Under the pieces are notes generated by a model that was not told the origin of the DNA, did not search any database, and was given only the letters and a program-made list of their open reading frames with translations. Below, in pieces: positions 7,980 to 16,502 of a stretch of 44,868 nt of DNA. Every line of letters begins with the position of its first letter. The first letter of the stretch is position 1. This DNA is from JBBATK01 sp039810585 (GTDB lineage Bacteria; Bacteroidota; Ignavibacteria; Kapaibacteriales; NICIL-2). The position numbers and the translations under genes are program-made. Location: assembly GCA_039810585.1 (NCBI GenBank), contig JBDHXF010000030.1:1-44868 (forward strand), read 5' to 3'.

Positions 7980-9023
7980 CTATCGCGCCACCATAACCGT
8001 ACGCGCTGTACTGCCGTGCTCATTGCGAAGCACGCAACGATAAAAGCCGGTGCTCAGGTTTGGAAGCGAGAGTGTAATGATGGATGAATTGAGACCGTCT
8101 TGATGCAGGACGGCTCGTCCAAGTGCATCGTACAAATCCACAGAAAGAATGTGCTCGTTGCTTGCCGCCTGAATGTGCAACTCCTCAGCGGCCGGTTGAG
8201 GGGATACGGTGAAACTCGATGCTGAACCGGCATCCTCTACGTCATTGGCGAGGTCTGTGCTGAACGTGCCTTGGAATGTTTGTGTGCTGTTGGCCATGCC
8301 GTAGGTGTTGTTGATATCGCAGATCGGTCCCGCAGGGTACTCCTGTTGAAAGAAGGTATAATGCACCTGCTCAAAGTGTATTGTTCCGTTCGATGTCTGC
8401 TCGGTATAGCTGCTGTAGGAACGAACGCGTATAACGTTGTCCACGCGTTGTCCGTCCGGTAAAAAGATACTGCCATATCCGTCGGTGGAAGTTCCTCTGC
8501 TGAAGTGAAGCGTTGCGCGATTACCGGCATATTCGTCGCATTCGCCGGAATCCGACTTTCCATAGTACATCGGGAATGGATACACAACATCAGCCGGTTG
8601 CATGGTGGTGATAAATCCATTTGTGGTTCCGTTCGTGCTTTTAGAAATAGCGTTCACAATTCCAAGCACGCGAAATGAGGAGGAATCAAGCTGACAATAG
8701 GTCTGAGAAAGTTGGCCGGATTGCGTTTTCACAAGCGCATAATTCGAGCCATGAAAGACGCTGCTAAATTCAAGAGAAGATGCATCAACATAATTGCCCG
8801 AGCTGTCTATGGCTCCCACGCTCGCCACACGAAAATCCCACACTCGATCAGTTCCGCCCGGACCGATCATTGCCGAGTCGATCGTGAAGCTGTGATGGAT
8901 CGTATTCCGACCAAGATCGCGAAACGCTGAAGCGTCGATGGTTGGACCTTGGGCAAGAAGTGGTAGCGTTAACATCAACACGATGACAAGTGTCGTGGAT
9001 GCAAGAGTTAAAGTGCTTCGCAT
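7980..9023 (-). CDS. Secreted protein with T9SS type A sorting domain
   Basis: A 347-residue protein exported by Sec (signal MRSTLTLASTTLVIVLMLTL ending near LLAQG) and then probably by T9SS. The last ~80 residues form the beta-sandwich sorting domain: VSPQPAAEELHI, then VDLYDALGRAV, LSTGFYRCVL and a basic end. The start at 9023 is preferred over an upstream in-frame codon because AAAGGAGT lies just 5' of it. The central ~240 residues, rich in Ser/Thr/Tyr, match no family I recognise. It is transcribed after glyA, from its own start region. Confidence 0.82.
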   Translation of the reverse strand: MRSTLTLASTTLVIVLMLTLPLLAQGPTIDASAFRDLGRNTIHHSFTIDSAMIGPGGTDRVWDFRVASVGAIDSSGNYVDASSLEFSSVFHGSNYALVKTQSGQLSQTYCQLDSSSFRVLGIVNAISKSTNGTTNGFITTMQPADVVYPFPMYYGKSDSGECDEYAGNRATLHFSRGTSTDGYGSIFLPDGQRVDNVIRVRSYSSYTEQTSNGTIHFEQVHYTFFQQEYPAGPICDINNTYGMANSTQTFQGTFSTDLANDVEDAGSASSFTVSPQPAAEELHIQAASNEHILSVDLYDALGRAVLHQDGLNSSIITLSLPNLSTGFYRCVLRNEHGSTARTVMVAR

Positions 9024-9071
9024 GGTCGACTCCTTTGAATACACTGTACTATGAACGAATAAACAATACTA

Positions 9072-10481
9072 CTAATTTGCTGCCTTTTGCATTTCATCGC
9101 CGACTTTAGAGACGAAGCTTCCGACACTGTTGACGATGGACTTGACGGCGTCTTCTACTTTGTCTTTAACATCGTTCATGCCGGAATCGTATTCAGCATA
9201 CAGGGGGAAGGTGCGACAGAAGTCGCGGACGTTGGATTTGACTTCACGGTAGACGGACTCTTGTCCGTGATTTTCCACAACGCGGTTAACGAAGGCGGCA
9301 ATTTGCCGCATCTCCGGTTCCTTCATTCCACGAGTCGTCATCGCCGCGGAGCCAAGACGGATGCCGGAGGTGACGAGGGGAGATTCAGTGTCGTAAGGCA
9401 CAGCATTCTTGTTGCACGTAATGCCACTTGCGTCAAGAGCAATCTCCACTTGTTTGCCGGTAAGTTTCTTGTTCCGAACATCCACCAGCATGAGGTGGTT
9501 GTCGGTACCTCCGGAGACAATACTAAAGCCGTACTCGATGAGCGCTTCGGCCAGGGCTTTGGCATTGCGGATCACTTGTTTAGTGTACTCGTCGAACCCG
9601 GGTGTGAGGCACTCACCGAAGGATGCGGCCTTGGCAGCGATCACGTGCATGAGCGGACCGCCTTGGATGCCGGGCATGACCATCGAGTCGATGAGTTCAC
9701 CCATGAGTTTGACGCGACCACTCTTGGGCGCGACCTGGCCAAAGGGGTTTTCCTTGTTCTTGCCTAGCATGATGAGTCCGCCGCGCGGACCGCGAAGGGT
9801 CTTATGCGTGGTTGTCGTGACGACGTCGCAATAGGGGATTGGCGACATCAGGCGTCCGCGAGCAATGAGTCCTGCGGGGTGTGCAATATCTGCCATCAAA
9901 AAGGCTCCCACCGAATCGGCAATGGCGCGGAAGGCTTTGAAATCGATCTCACGGGAGTAGGCGCTTGCGCCGACCGTAATCATCTTCGGCTTGTGTTCCA
10001 ATGCCAGAGCTTGCACCTGATCGTAGTCGATGCGACCTGTTTCTTTGTTGAGGCCGTAGGGGACAAACTTGTACATGCGACCGGAGAAGTTCACCGGCGA
10101 GCCGTGGGTGAGGTGTCCGCCGTGGGACAAATCCATGCCCAACACAGTATCGCCCGGTTGCAGATAACTGAAATACACTGCCATGTTGGCACCTGATCCG
10201 CTGTGCGGTTGCACATTGGCGTACTCGGCACCAAAGAGTTTTTTGGCGCGATCGATGGCGAGGTTTTCAGCCACATCCACCCATTCGCATCCGCCATAAT
10301 AGCGTCGACCCGGGTAGCCTTCAGCGTACTTATTGGTGAGTACAGATCCTTGGGCTTCCATCACGGCGAGCGAGGTAAAGTTCTCACTGGCGATCAACTC
10401 GAGTTTGTCTCGCTGGCGTTCGTATTCTCGTTCAACAGAATCGTAGAGTTCGGGATCGGAAGATTTCAGGTGCGAGTACAT
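9072..10481 (-). CDS. glyA: Serine hydroxymethyltransferase with C-terminal extension
   Basis: A 469-residue PLP enzyme interconverting serine and glycine with tetrahydrofolate. Family landmarks are clear: ELIASENFTS near residue 30, the NKYAEGYPGRRYYGG loop, HGGHLTHG, DIAHPAGLI, and the PLP lysine in TTTTHKTLRGPRGG. The C-terminus has the SGIRLGSAAMTTRGM segment. The start at 10481 (MYSHLKSSDPELYDS) is the family-like one; an upstream in-frame codon would add 72 unrelated residues. Typical GlyA is 415-430 residues. Here the core ends near YAEYDS and about 33 extra residues follow (NDVKDKVEDAVKSIVNSVGS and on), forming a probable amphipathic helix. Confidence 0.97.
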   Translation of the reverse strand: MYSHLKSSDPELYDSVEREYERQRDKLELIASENFTSLAVMEAQGSVLTNKYAEGYPGRRYYGGCEWVDVAENLAIDRAKKLFGAEYANVQPHSGSGANMAVYFSYLQPGDTVLGMDLSHGGHLTHGSPVNFSGRMYKFVPYGLNKETGRIDYDQVQALALEHKPKMITVGASAYSREIDFKAFRAIADSVGAFLMADIAHPAGLIARGRLMSPIPYCDVVTTTTHKTLRGPRGGLIMLGKNKENPFGQVAPKSGRVKLMGELIDSMVMPGIQGGPLMHVIAAKAASFGECLTPGFDEYTKQVIRNAKALAEALIEYGFSIVSGGTDNHLMLVDVRNKKLTGKQVEIALDASGITCNKNAVPYDTESPLVTSGIRLGSAAMTTRGMKEPEMRQIAAFVNRVVENHGQESVYREVKSNVRDFCRTFPLYAEYDSGMNDVKDKVEDAVKSIVNSVGSFVSKVGDEMQKAAN

Positions 10482-10549
10482 AGGGCGTGAAAATTGGTGA
10501 CGTATGGAATGGAACGATGACAACTCATGGTTGAGGTGTGTCGAAATGT

Positions 10550-11509
10550 TTAGTGTTGACCGCGAATAAAAGGTATCACGACGTTGTTCGACGAGGTGCG
10601 AAGGCGTAGAAAGTACGCGCCATCCGCAAGTGAATGGATATCCTGCTGTACATCCACACCACCGCCAATGCTTGCATAGTCGGTGGTTGACACACATTGA
10701 CCAAGAGCATTGAGAATTTCAACATGGCATGAACCACTGTACATTGACAGTGGAATGCGAAGGATCAACGTCGAACCGTTGGCAGGATTGGGAAAGACGG
10801 ATACACCATTACTTTGAGACTCACCGTCTTGCACATCCATACCGGCAGATTCTATGCAGACGGCCGTGCCGCTGTTGTCGCCAGCCGGCACGAAGCACTG
10901 TAAGCTCGGATTCGTGACTTGGTCTCCAATCGTTGCGATCCATGCAGGGCCCGATGGTATTTGTGAGCCATCGGACATACCCAGAGCAATGGCTTGCCAC
11001 TTTGCTTTGGGATGTTGGGTGATGTAGGATTTGTACACGCTGGTAGCGACGATGCGTTTGGCCATGGTGTCGCTGTCCATGTAGGTGGACGGCAGCTCTT
11101 CCGATAATGAAACCGGTAACGAGGGGATGTCAGGCAACGCTGTTTGAAAGGCTTGGAAAATGCCGACAATGCGAAGGACAACGGCGGCGGCCGTCGAGTC
11201 CTTTCCGCCAATGGATTCGTGATATCGGTAGCCCCAGAACGTGGCATTGCCGCTCGACGGGTCGAATGAAAACTGCAGCAAACCTTTGATGCCAGCCGGA
11301 ATGAACGACGAGAAAAAAGTTGTGTCGCCAAGCGTGGCAATCGACGTCAGTTTCGGCGACGGCAACGCAGCTTTCACGGTTGTGGTGGAGGGTGCTTGAC
11401 CTTGTGAAGCTCGAAAGCTGTTCTGAGCATTCAGTGGCAGACACAGAACCATCGCACATAGCATAGTGCCTATGGCGATTATTCGAAAAGAGGAACGTCG
11501 TGCACTCAT
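10550..11509 (-). CDS. Secreted protein with T9SS type A sorting domain
   Basis: A 319-residue protein with a signal peptide (IIAIGTMLCAMVLCLPLNAQ) and a C-terminal T9SS sorting domain: VSVFPNPANGSTLILRI, VEILNALGQCV, LADGAYFLRL. The mature part (residues ~30-225) is unrecognised. The start at 11509 gives the signal peptide directly; an ATG-proximal upstream extension to 11560 would place 17 extra residues before it. It lies divergent from the E1 gene across a 149-base region that must hold both promoters, and 68 bases upstream of glyA on the same strand. Confidence 0.8.
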   Translation of the reverse strand: MSARRSSFRIIAIGTMLCAMVLCLPLNAQNSFRASQGQAPSTTTVKAALPSPKLTSIATLGDTTFFSSFIPAGIKGLLQFSFDPSSGNATFWGYRYHESIGGKDSTAAAVVLRIVGIFQAFQTALPDIPSLPVSLSEELPSTYMDSDTMAKRIVATSVYKSYITQHPKAKWQAIALGMSDGSQIPSGPAWIATIGDQVTNPSLQCFVPAGDNSGTAVCIESAGMDVQDGESQSNGVSVFPNPANGSTLILRIPLSMYSGSCHVEILNALGQCVSTTDYASIGGGVDVQQDIHSLADGAYFLRLRTSSNNVVIPFIRGQH

Positions 11510-11658
11510 AGCACTGACCTTTACACAGTACAACATCGATGCGGGAATCGAAAAAAGCATTTATACGGTGCATTCTTGCCGTGTATCTTGCACCGTTTCC
11601 TGTGCAATATACTCAGCAGGGGAACAGCGGACAGTGCGTTTCACAGCCTCTTACGTGT

Positions 11659-13725
11659 ATGGAATTGACCTCTCAAGATTGGCGTTCGATTGCCAAAAGT
11701 GTACTGACATCCCGACGGATCGACGAAATTGAAGAACAAGAATTAGCTCCCGCAGGTAAAGTCACCTACCAATTCTCGGCTCGCGGTCACGAATTAGCGC
11801 AAGTAATGATGGCGCATTTCCTGCATCAGCCTCACGATGCTGCTAGCGTGTACTACCGCTCGCGTCCTTTTGTGCTGCACGCCGGAATGAGTATCCAGGA
11901 GGCCTTTAGTGGTCCGCTAGCTCGGGCGCAGAGTCGTAATGGGGGACGCGACATCGGGGTAGTCCATAACCTCACGCCACGCTCGGTCGATGGACGCAGT
12001 ACCACCGTCATGCCCGCGTCCGGTGATGTTGGAGCGCAGTTTACTCCAGCTGCCGGCTGGGCTCAGGCTATTCGTTACCATGCGGAAGAGCGCAAAGATG
12101 CCGAGTGGAAGGATAGCATTGCCGTCTGTCTCTCGGGCGATGCTGCCGTTGCCACCAACGGATTTTGGTCCGCCGTCACCATGGCTACCACCCTCATGCT
12201 GCCGATCATCTTTCTGGTAGAGGATAACCAGTTCGGCATTTCGGTACGCGGCACACTGCAGACACCCGGGGGTAACATTGCCAAGAATATGGGCGCGATG
12301 CGCAACTTGATTATCATCGATGGCGACGGTGCGGATCCGGATAGCACTGCTACATCGGTTGCCAAAGCGGTAGAGTATTGTCGTAAGAAATCCAAACCCG
12401 TCCTTCTTCACCTTAGTGTGCCACGCATCTGTGGTCACAGCGGTGCCGACAGCCAGGCATACAAGAGCGCGGAGGAACGAGAGGACGAAGTACATCGCGA
12501 TCCCATACCACGATTGAAGAAATATTGTCAGTCCAAGAAGTTCATCTCCAAGGAAGAATGGGCCGAGCTTGTGGACGAAGTGGAACGCGAAGTGCGCGCC
12601 GGCTGCGAGGCAGCGCTTGCGGAGGCTGAGCCTGACACCGCCACGGTGTTTGAGCATCGCTTTTACGACGGAAAGAACGTGCAAGTTGTGGGAGGACAAT
12701 TCGCGTCGGGTCTTCCTGAGTTACCCTCCACTGAGACTCCTGAGTCCGGTCAGCGCATGAACCTCATCGAAGCCGTCAAGCGCACGCTCGAGAGTGAAAT
12801 GCTGCAGAACCCCAAAATTCTTGTCTTCGGTGAGGACGTCGGCGTCAAGGGCGGTGTGCATGGTGCCACAATGGATTTGCAGAGCAAGTTTGGCAGTGGT
12901 CGTGTGTTCGACACCTCGCTTTCGGAGGAGGGGATTATTGGTCGCTCCATAGGAATGGCCTACGCAGGTCTTGTCCCCGTTCCCGAAATCCAATTCCGCA
13001 AGTACCTCGATCCGGCAATGGAACACATCAACGACTGTGGCACCATTCGCTGGCGTACTAACAATCAGTTTGCTGCTCCGATGGTGGTGCGCATTCCGGT
13101 GGGCTACTCCAAGCGCACGGGCGATCCCTGGCACTCGGTAAGCGGAGAGTCCATTTTTGCCCACACGATAGGCTGGCGCGTTGCTTTTCCCTCCAATGCG
13201 CGGGATGCTTCGGGCTTGTTGCGATCGGCACTGCGCGGTAACGATCCGACGTTTTTTCTTGAACACCGAAATTTGCTCGACACCTCGTCGGGACGTGGCT
13301 TGTGGCCCGGCGATCAGTTTGTAGTTCCCTTTGGCAAGGCGTCGATTATCAAGACGGGGAGCAAGGCAACGATCGTCACCTGGGGTGACATGGTCTACCG
13401 TAGTATCGAAGCCATCGATCAACTGGGCGCGGATGTTGAATTGATCGACTTACGTACCATTGTTCCGTGGGATCGTGAGTGTGTGCTTGAGTCGGTGCGT
13501 AAAACCGGACGCTGTCTCATCGTGCACGAAGACGGACTCACATGCGGCTTCGGCGCAGAGATCGGAGCGACGGTAAGTGATGAGTGCTTCCGTTACCTGG
13601 ATGCACCGGTGAAGAGAGTGGCAGTGGCCGACATCCCTGTTCCGTACAGCAAGACCCTGATGGCAGCGGTGGTTCCCACAACCCACGATGTGCTCGTGGC
13701 ACTCAAGACCGTGCTCGGCTGGTAA
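11659..13725 (+). CDS. 2-oxoacid dehydrogenase E1, fused alpha and beta subunits
   Basis: A 688-residue thiamine-diphosphate enzyme that decarboxylates a 2-oxoacid and passes the acyl group to E2 lipoate. The alpha part (residues ~1-350) holds the ThDP/Mg motif SGDAAVATNGFW ... VEDNQFGIS and the YYRSRPFVLHAGM substrate segment. The beta part begins near MNLIEAVKRTLESEM and shows VFGEDVGVKGGVHGAT, DTSLSEEGIIGRSIGMAYAG, IPVGYSKRTGDPWHS and the C-terminal transketolase-like domain. Such fusions are common in Bacteroidota and usually annotated as branched-chain type; the substrate is inferred. The ATG at 11659 is chosen because upstream in-frame residues are unlike the family. E2 and E3 are not in the window. 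Confidence 0.92.
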   Translation: MELTSQDWRSIAKSVLTSRRIDEIEEQELAPAGKVTYQFSARGHELAQVMMAHFLHQPHDAASVYYRSRPFVLHAGMSIQEAFSGPLARAQSRNGGRDIGVVHNLTPRSVDGRSTTVMPASGDVGAQFTPAAGWAQAIRYHAEERKDAEWKDSIAVCLSGDAAVATNGFWSAVTMATTLMLPIIFLVEDNQFGISVRGTLQTPGGNIAKNMGAMRNLIIIDGDGADPDSTATSVAKAVEYCRKKSKPVLLHLSVPRICGHSGADSQAYKSAEEREDEVHRDPIPRLKKYCQSKKFISKEEWAELVDEVEREVRAGCEAALAEAEPDTATVFEHRFYDGKNVQVVGGQFASGLPELPSTETPESGQRMNLIEAVKRTLESEMLQNPKILVFGEDVGVKGGVHGATMDLQSKFGSGRVFDTSLSEEGIIGRSIGMAYAGLVPVPEIQFRKYLDPAMEHINDCGTIRWRTNNQFAAPMVVRIPVGYSKRTGDPWHSVSGESIFAHTIGWRVAFPSNARDASGLLRSALRGNDPTFFLEHRNLLDTSSGRGLWPGDQFVVPFGKASIIKTGSKATIVTWGDMVYRSIEAIDQLGADVELIDLRTIVPWDRECVLESVRKTGRCLIVHEDGLTCGFGAEIGATVSDECFRYLDAPVKRVAVADIPVPYSKTLMAAVVPTTHDVLVALKTVLGW

Positions 13726-13764
13726 CACAAAACCGAGCAGAACTATAGATCCTCTCAGGAGATT

Positions 13765-13796
13765 TTTATTCTTGCGTGCTTCGCACGCTTTATTCT
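13765..13796. repeat. GC-rich hairpin flanked by 8-bp direct repeats, copy 3
   Basis: The core GCGTGC-TTC-GCACGC (13774-13788) lies between direct repeats TTTATTCT (13765-13772 and 13789-13796). It is positioned in the gap between the convergent E1 and FecR genes. A second hairpin, CCGGCC-GCA-GGCCGG, lies at 13902-13916 in the same gap. Confidence 0.55.
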
Positions 13797-13901
13797 CATG
13801 GACGGTGTTCGAGTTTGTGCGGATTCTCAACGTATGGACCGCTTGCAGTCAATCGACCAATACGGACGTCTGTCGTTACTTCACTTGCTTCGATCAAGCC
13901 T

Positions 13902-13916
13902 CCGGCCGCAGGCCGG
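13902..13916. repeat. Perfect short hairpin in convergent gap
   Basis: CCGGCC-GCA-GGCCGG, six perfect G/C pairs with a 3-base loop, 34 bases downstream of the minus-strand FecR gene end. No T-run on either side. Possibly an mRNA 3'-end structure. Confidence 0.5.
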
Positions 13917-13949
13917 GTAGGATGAGGATAAGACTATTGCACGAGTGTG

Positions 13950-14984
13950 CTATTTAACTGACGAGCTTTCCTGATAGAGATTGATGCGCCGCAGGTAGTT
14001 GCGGAAGTAGCGCTTGTAGTCCTCATTATTAGAAATGGACAGCGCAGCGCGATAATTATCGATCGCGGTTATTTGCAATCCCTTGTCTTCTGCAAACTGA
14101 GCCTGAATGATGTGACCAAAGGAGGGGTTGGAATTCTCTTCGTTCTGAATCATACCCAGGGTATCGCGTAGGGCTTGGGCGCGGTCTTCTGTGCAGATTT
14201 GGACACAGTACTGGGTGGAGTGAACTGAGGGCTTATCGTCGCGACGCACTGTCCAATAGTAATTCACACCCCGTTGTAACTTCTTGTCGAGCAGGTTGAC
14301 ACGCATCGCGGTGTCGTTTGTTAGCGTACTGAACACGATGTGATCCTGTGAGTCCACGAACTCAACACGATAGCCGGATGCAGCGTTGAGTTTGTTCCAC
14401 TGGAGCATCACGTCGGGGTCGATGAGGTAACATGACCGAGGCATGATGATATTGACGAAGTCCTCAGTAAGAATGCTCTCGGCAGAATTCTTGATGGCAG
14501 GGCTAAGACTGTTGTTTCCGGTGTTCACTCCACTGGCGTGGAGCATTTCCTCAAGGGCGTCGACATTTGATTGACGGTCGCCCGTTGCTCGTTCCACCGA
14601 ACCGGTGGTTTGCATGTTCTTTTTGTGCGAGTCGCTCAGTGGGGAGTCGTCGGTATCGGTAAGCTCGCCGTACACATACGACGCGAATTTCTTCGTAAGC
14701 GCGGAACCTTTCTGGGAGGCCTGAGAAATAAGCTCCGATACTTTGTAGGAACCGGCAGTCGAGAGTTCAATAACCTTTCCACCTGTGTGCAAGAGGCTTA
14801 CGGAGCTCTTTGAGCTGAGCGTGATCTTGTCAGACGGAATAAGGCGCATACCGGTGCGGACGGCTGAAGAGCGGGATCCGCTTACGGTGACTTTTCCTTT
14901 CACCGAGAGTACTTTCATTTCGTCGGCATGCAGGATGTGCGCAACGCACAGGAGAAGAAGAGCGGAGAACCAAAAGATTTTCAT
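13950..14984 (-). CDS. Secreted FecR-domain protein
   Basis: A 344-residue protein with a signal peptide (MKIFWFSALLLLCVAHILHA). Residues ~21-110 match the FecR fold: VLSVKGKVTV, an exposed-threshold segment GMRLIPSDKITLSSKSSVSL, then GGKVIELSTAGSYKVSEL. Unlike true FecR sigma regulators it has a cleavable signal rather than a transmembrane anchor and no sigma factor beside it. The C-terminal half contains a fibronectin-like stretch (DPDVMLQWNKLNAASGYRVE) and a helical end. The start at 14984 overlaps the CHASE2 stop by 4 bases (ATGA), giving translational coupling, and AAGGA lies upstream. Likely a periplasmic or cell-surface partner of the CHASE2 protein; the role is inferred. Confidence 0.8.
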   Translation of the reverse strand: MKIFWFSALLLLCVAHILHADEMKVLSVKGKVTVSGSRSSAVRTGMRLIPSDKITLSSKSSVSLLHTGGKVIELSTAGSYKVSELISQASQKGSALTKKFASYVYGELTDTDDSPLSDSHKKNMQTTGSVERATGDRQSNVDALEEMLHASGVNTGNNSLSPAIKNSAESILTEDFVNIIMPRSCYLIDPDVMLQWNKLNAASGYRVEFVDSQDHIVFSTLTNDTAMRVNLLDKKLQRGVNYYWTVRRDDKPSVHSTQYCVQICTEDRAQALRDTLGMIQNEENSNPSFGHIIQAQFAEDKGLQITAIDNYRAALSISNNEDYKRYFRNYLRRINLYQESSSVK

Positions 14985-16189
14985 GCTTTTTTCCTTCGAA
15001 ATTTTCCGACCGCTTTCCAAAAAAGTGGTTTGATGGAATTGTGGTAAATCTCATGCAGGGTGGGCGTCAACGCCAAGGCTGCTAAACTAACGGTAATGTT
15101 CAGTTTGTAGTGAAGATTGTTGAAGACGACGATATGAAGAAAGGTTAAAGCCAACGATTGCAAGAGGAAGATGGCGATGGTGAGAGCGTCGTACCAGAAG
15201 GGGAGATGCTCCTCGATAATGTTAAAGCACGCCACCGTGCTGACGCACATTACAAAACTCAGTAGCAGTGCTAGCCAGAGGGGCATTTCGTTGATGTACT
15301 GCCGGTGCAAGATTTGAGAAACAACATTGGCGTGGATCACCACACCGTACATGTCAGGAAATGCCCTACCGGCATAATTGCTGTTTAAGGGCGTGAAGAA
15401 TACATCTTCCAGAGAGTGCGGCACGGTATCGATGCGTTCGCCAATAAAGCCGATCAGGACAATCTTGTTGCGAATGAATGAGAGATCTGCGGAGCTGTCC
15501 AGCACTTGCTCCGCGTCAAGATTGTAGAAGTCCTGCGTGCCTCCGCGGAAGTAAATCTGTTCGGTGCTGTTGTTGCGAGAGAGGAGTCTCATTGTTGAAG
15601 TGGCGTCGTAGGCTTGACAAACTGCCGCCGCGAAGTTTAGCACCGTGTCAGTGTTAACCATTTCCTTGGGCGAGAAATTGCGGACCGTTCGGAACGATTT
15701 ATCGTCATCGGAAATCACATTGTAGAATCCCGTCCGCTCTGCGCAACGAGCAAATACATCGCACTGTGTTTCTACGGAATCGAATGCTTGGACAGAGTCG
15801 TCATAGTCGATTTTACACCCTAACACCAAGTGGGGCACACGACGGAAAGCCTGTGCCAGAGATGAGTCGGCGTCCGGTGATTTGGGTTTGCGAAACATGG
15901 CATCAATGCCAATAACAGCCGGGCCGGCGGCGTTGAGTTTATCTACCATGTCAGCAATGCCGGCGCGATTGAGAGTAGAGAGATTAACGAGGACGATGGA
16001 CGTGTCGATTGCGATAGCATCGTTGTCTCGAAAGCGAGACTGCGCCATGTCGGTGATATCAAAATCTCCGATAGCTTGTTTGATGGGATTGAGGAAATCG
16101 AAATTTGTTGGGATATAGTACAGCGCTGTTGTCGTCGCAAAAATGAGAAGACAGGTAAAGAAGGTGTCCCAATTCAAAAAAGCTCTCAT
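14981..16189 (-). CDS. CHASE2-domain membrane protein without effector domain
   Basis: A 402-residue protein. One hydrophobic helix (residues ~9-27, TFFTCLLIFATTTALYYI) is followed by a ~250-residue extracytoplasmic CHASE2 sensor: VLVNLSTLNRAGIADMVDKL, the GPAVIGIDAMF strand, NKIVLIGFIGERIDTV and DMYGVVIHANVVSQIL. Three further helices (from MPLWLALLLSFVMC) then return the chain to the cytoplasm, ending FRRKKA. Family members usually carry a cyclase, kinase or diguanylate-cyclase domain after these helices; here nothing follows. It is coupled by ATGA overlap to the FecR-domain gene. A TATATTTG promoter element (16209-16216) lies 20 bases upstream of the chosen ATG. Confidence 0.85.
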   Translation of the reverse strand: MRAFLNWDTFFTCLLIFATTTALYYIPTNFDFLNPIKQAIGDFDITDMAQSRFRDNDAIAIDTSIVLVNLSTLNRAGIADMVDKLNAAGPAVIGIDAMFRKPKSPDADSSLAQAFRRVPHLVLGCKIDYDDSVQAFDSVETQCDVFARCAERTGFYNVISDDDKSFRTVRNFSPKEMVNTDTVLNFAAAVCQAYDATSTMRLLSRNNSTEQIYFRGGTQDFYNLDAEQVLDSSADLSFIRNKIVLIGFIGERIDTVPHSLEDVFFTPLNSNYAGRAFPDMYGVVIHANVVSQILHRQYINEMPLWLALLLSFVMCVSTVACFNIIEEHLPFWYDALTIAIFLLQSLALTFLHIVVFNNLHYKLNITVSLAALALTPTLHEIYHNSIKPLFWKAVGKFRRKKA

Positions 16190-16502
16190 ATCGCCCTGGT
16201 GTAGGTGACAAATATAGCAGAGTTCCGGACGAATGACTATCGTGCCGACCCCGACCCCTGTGTTCGCTTGAGCCGAACATCTCATCATGAACCGGACACG
16301 CCGATTCACACTGAATCGTCTTATACAATCCTGTGTCATTCACTGTACCGGCGCAATGCATGATTAGTTGGCAACCGCCGGCGAGAATCGCCATGTATTC
16401 GCCGCTTAACAGAGTTTGGCTACAGTGCGCGGTTGGAATTCATGCTTTCGCTGCAGCTTCAATCGTAATTTGTCAGTCCTTTTCACTACCGCTTCAGAAA
16501 TA
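16190..16502. other. Divergent promoter region between CHASE2 and the first beta-propeller gene
   Basis: About 310 bases without a supported gene. It holds a minus-strand TATATTTG box (16209-16216). Towards the right end there is a weaker plus-strand TAATTTG (16466-16472) about 30 bases before the 16503 start. No repeat or RNA structure stands out. Confidence 0.5.
16209..16216 (-). promoter_or_regulatory. Bacteroidota-type -7 element (TATATTTG) of the CHASE2-FecR operon
   Basis: On the minus strand the bases read TATATTTG, a match to the TAnnTTTG box of the Bacteroidota primary sigma factor, 20 bases before the CHASE2 ATG. The -33 element is not clear. Confidence 0.45.

Noticed and set aside
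9087..9767. 226-residue plus-strand frame
   Set aside because: Antisense shadow of glyA, whose identity on the minus strand is certain.
10482..10697. Longer serine hydroxymethyltransferase starting at 10697
   Set aside because: The 72 extra residues are Cys/Trp-rich, unlike the family, and antisense to nothing supporting them; the family start is at 10481.
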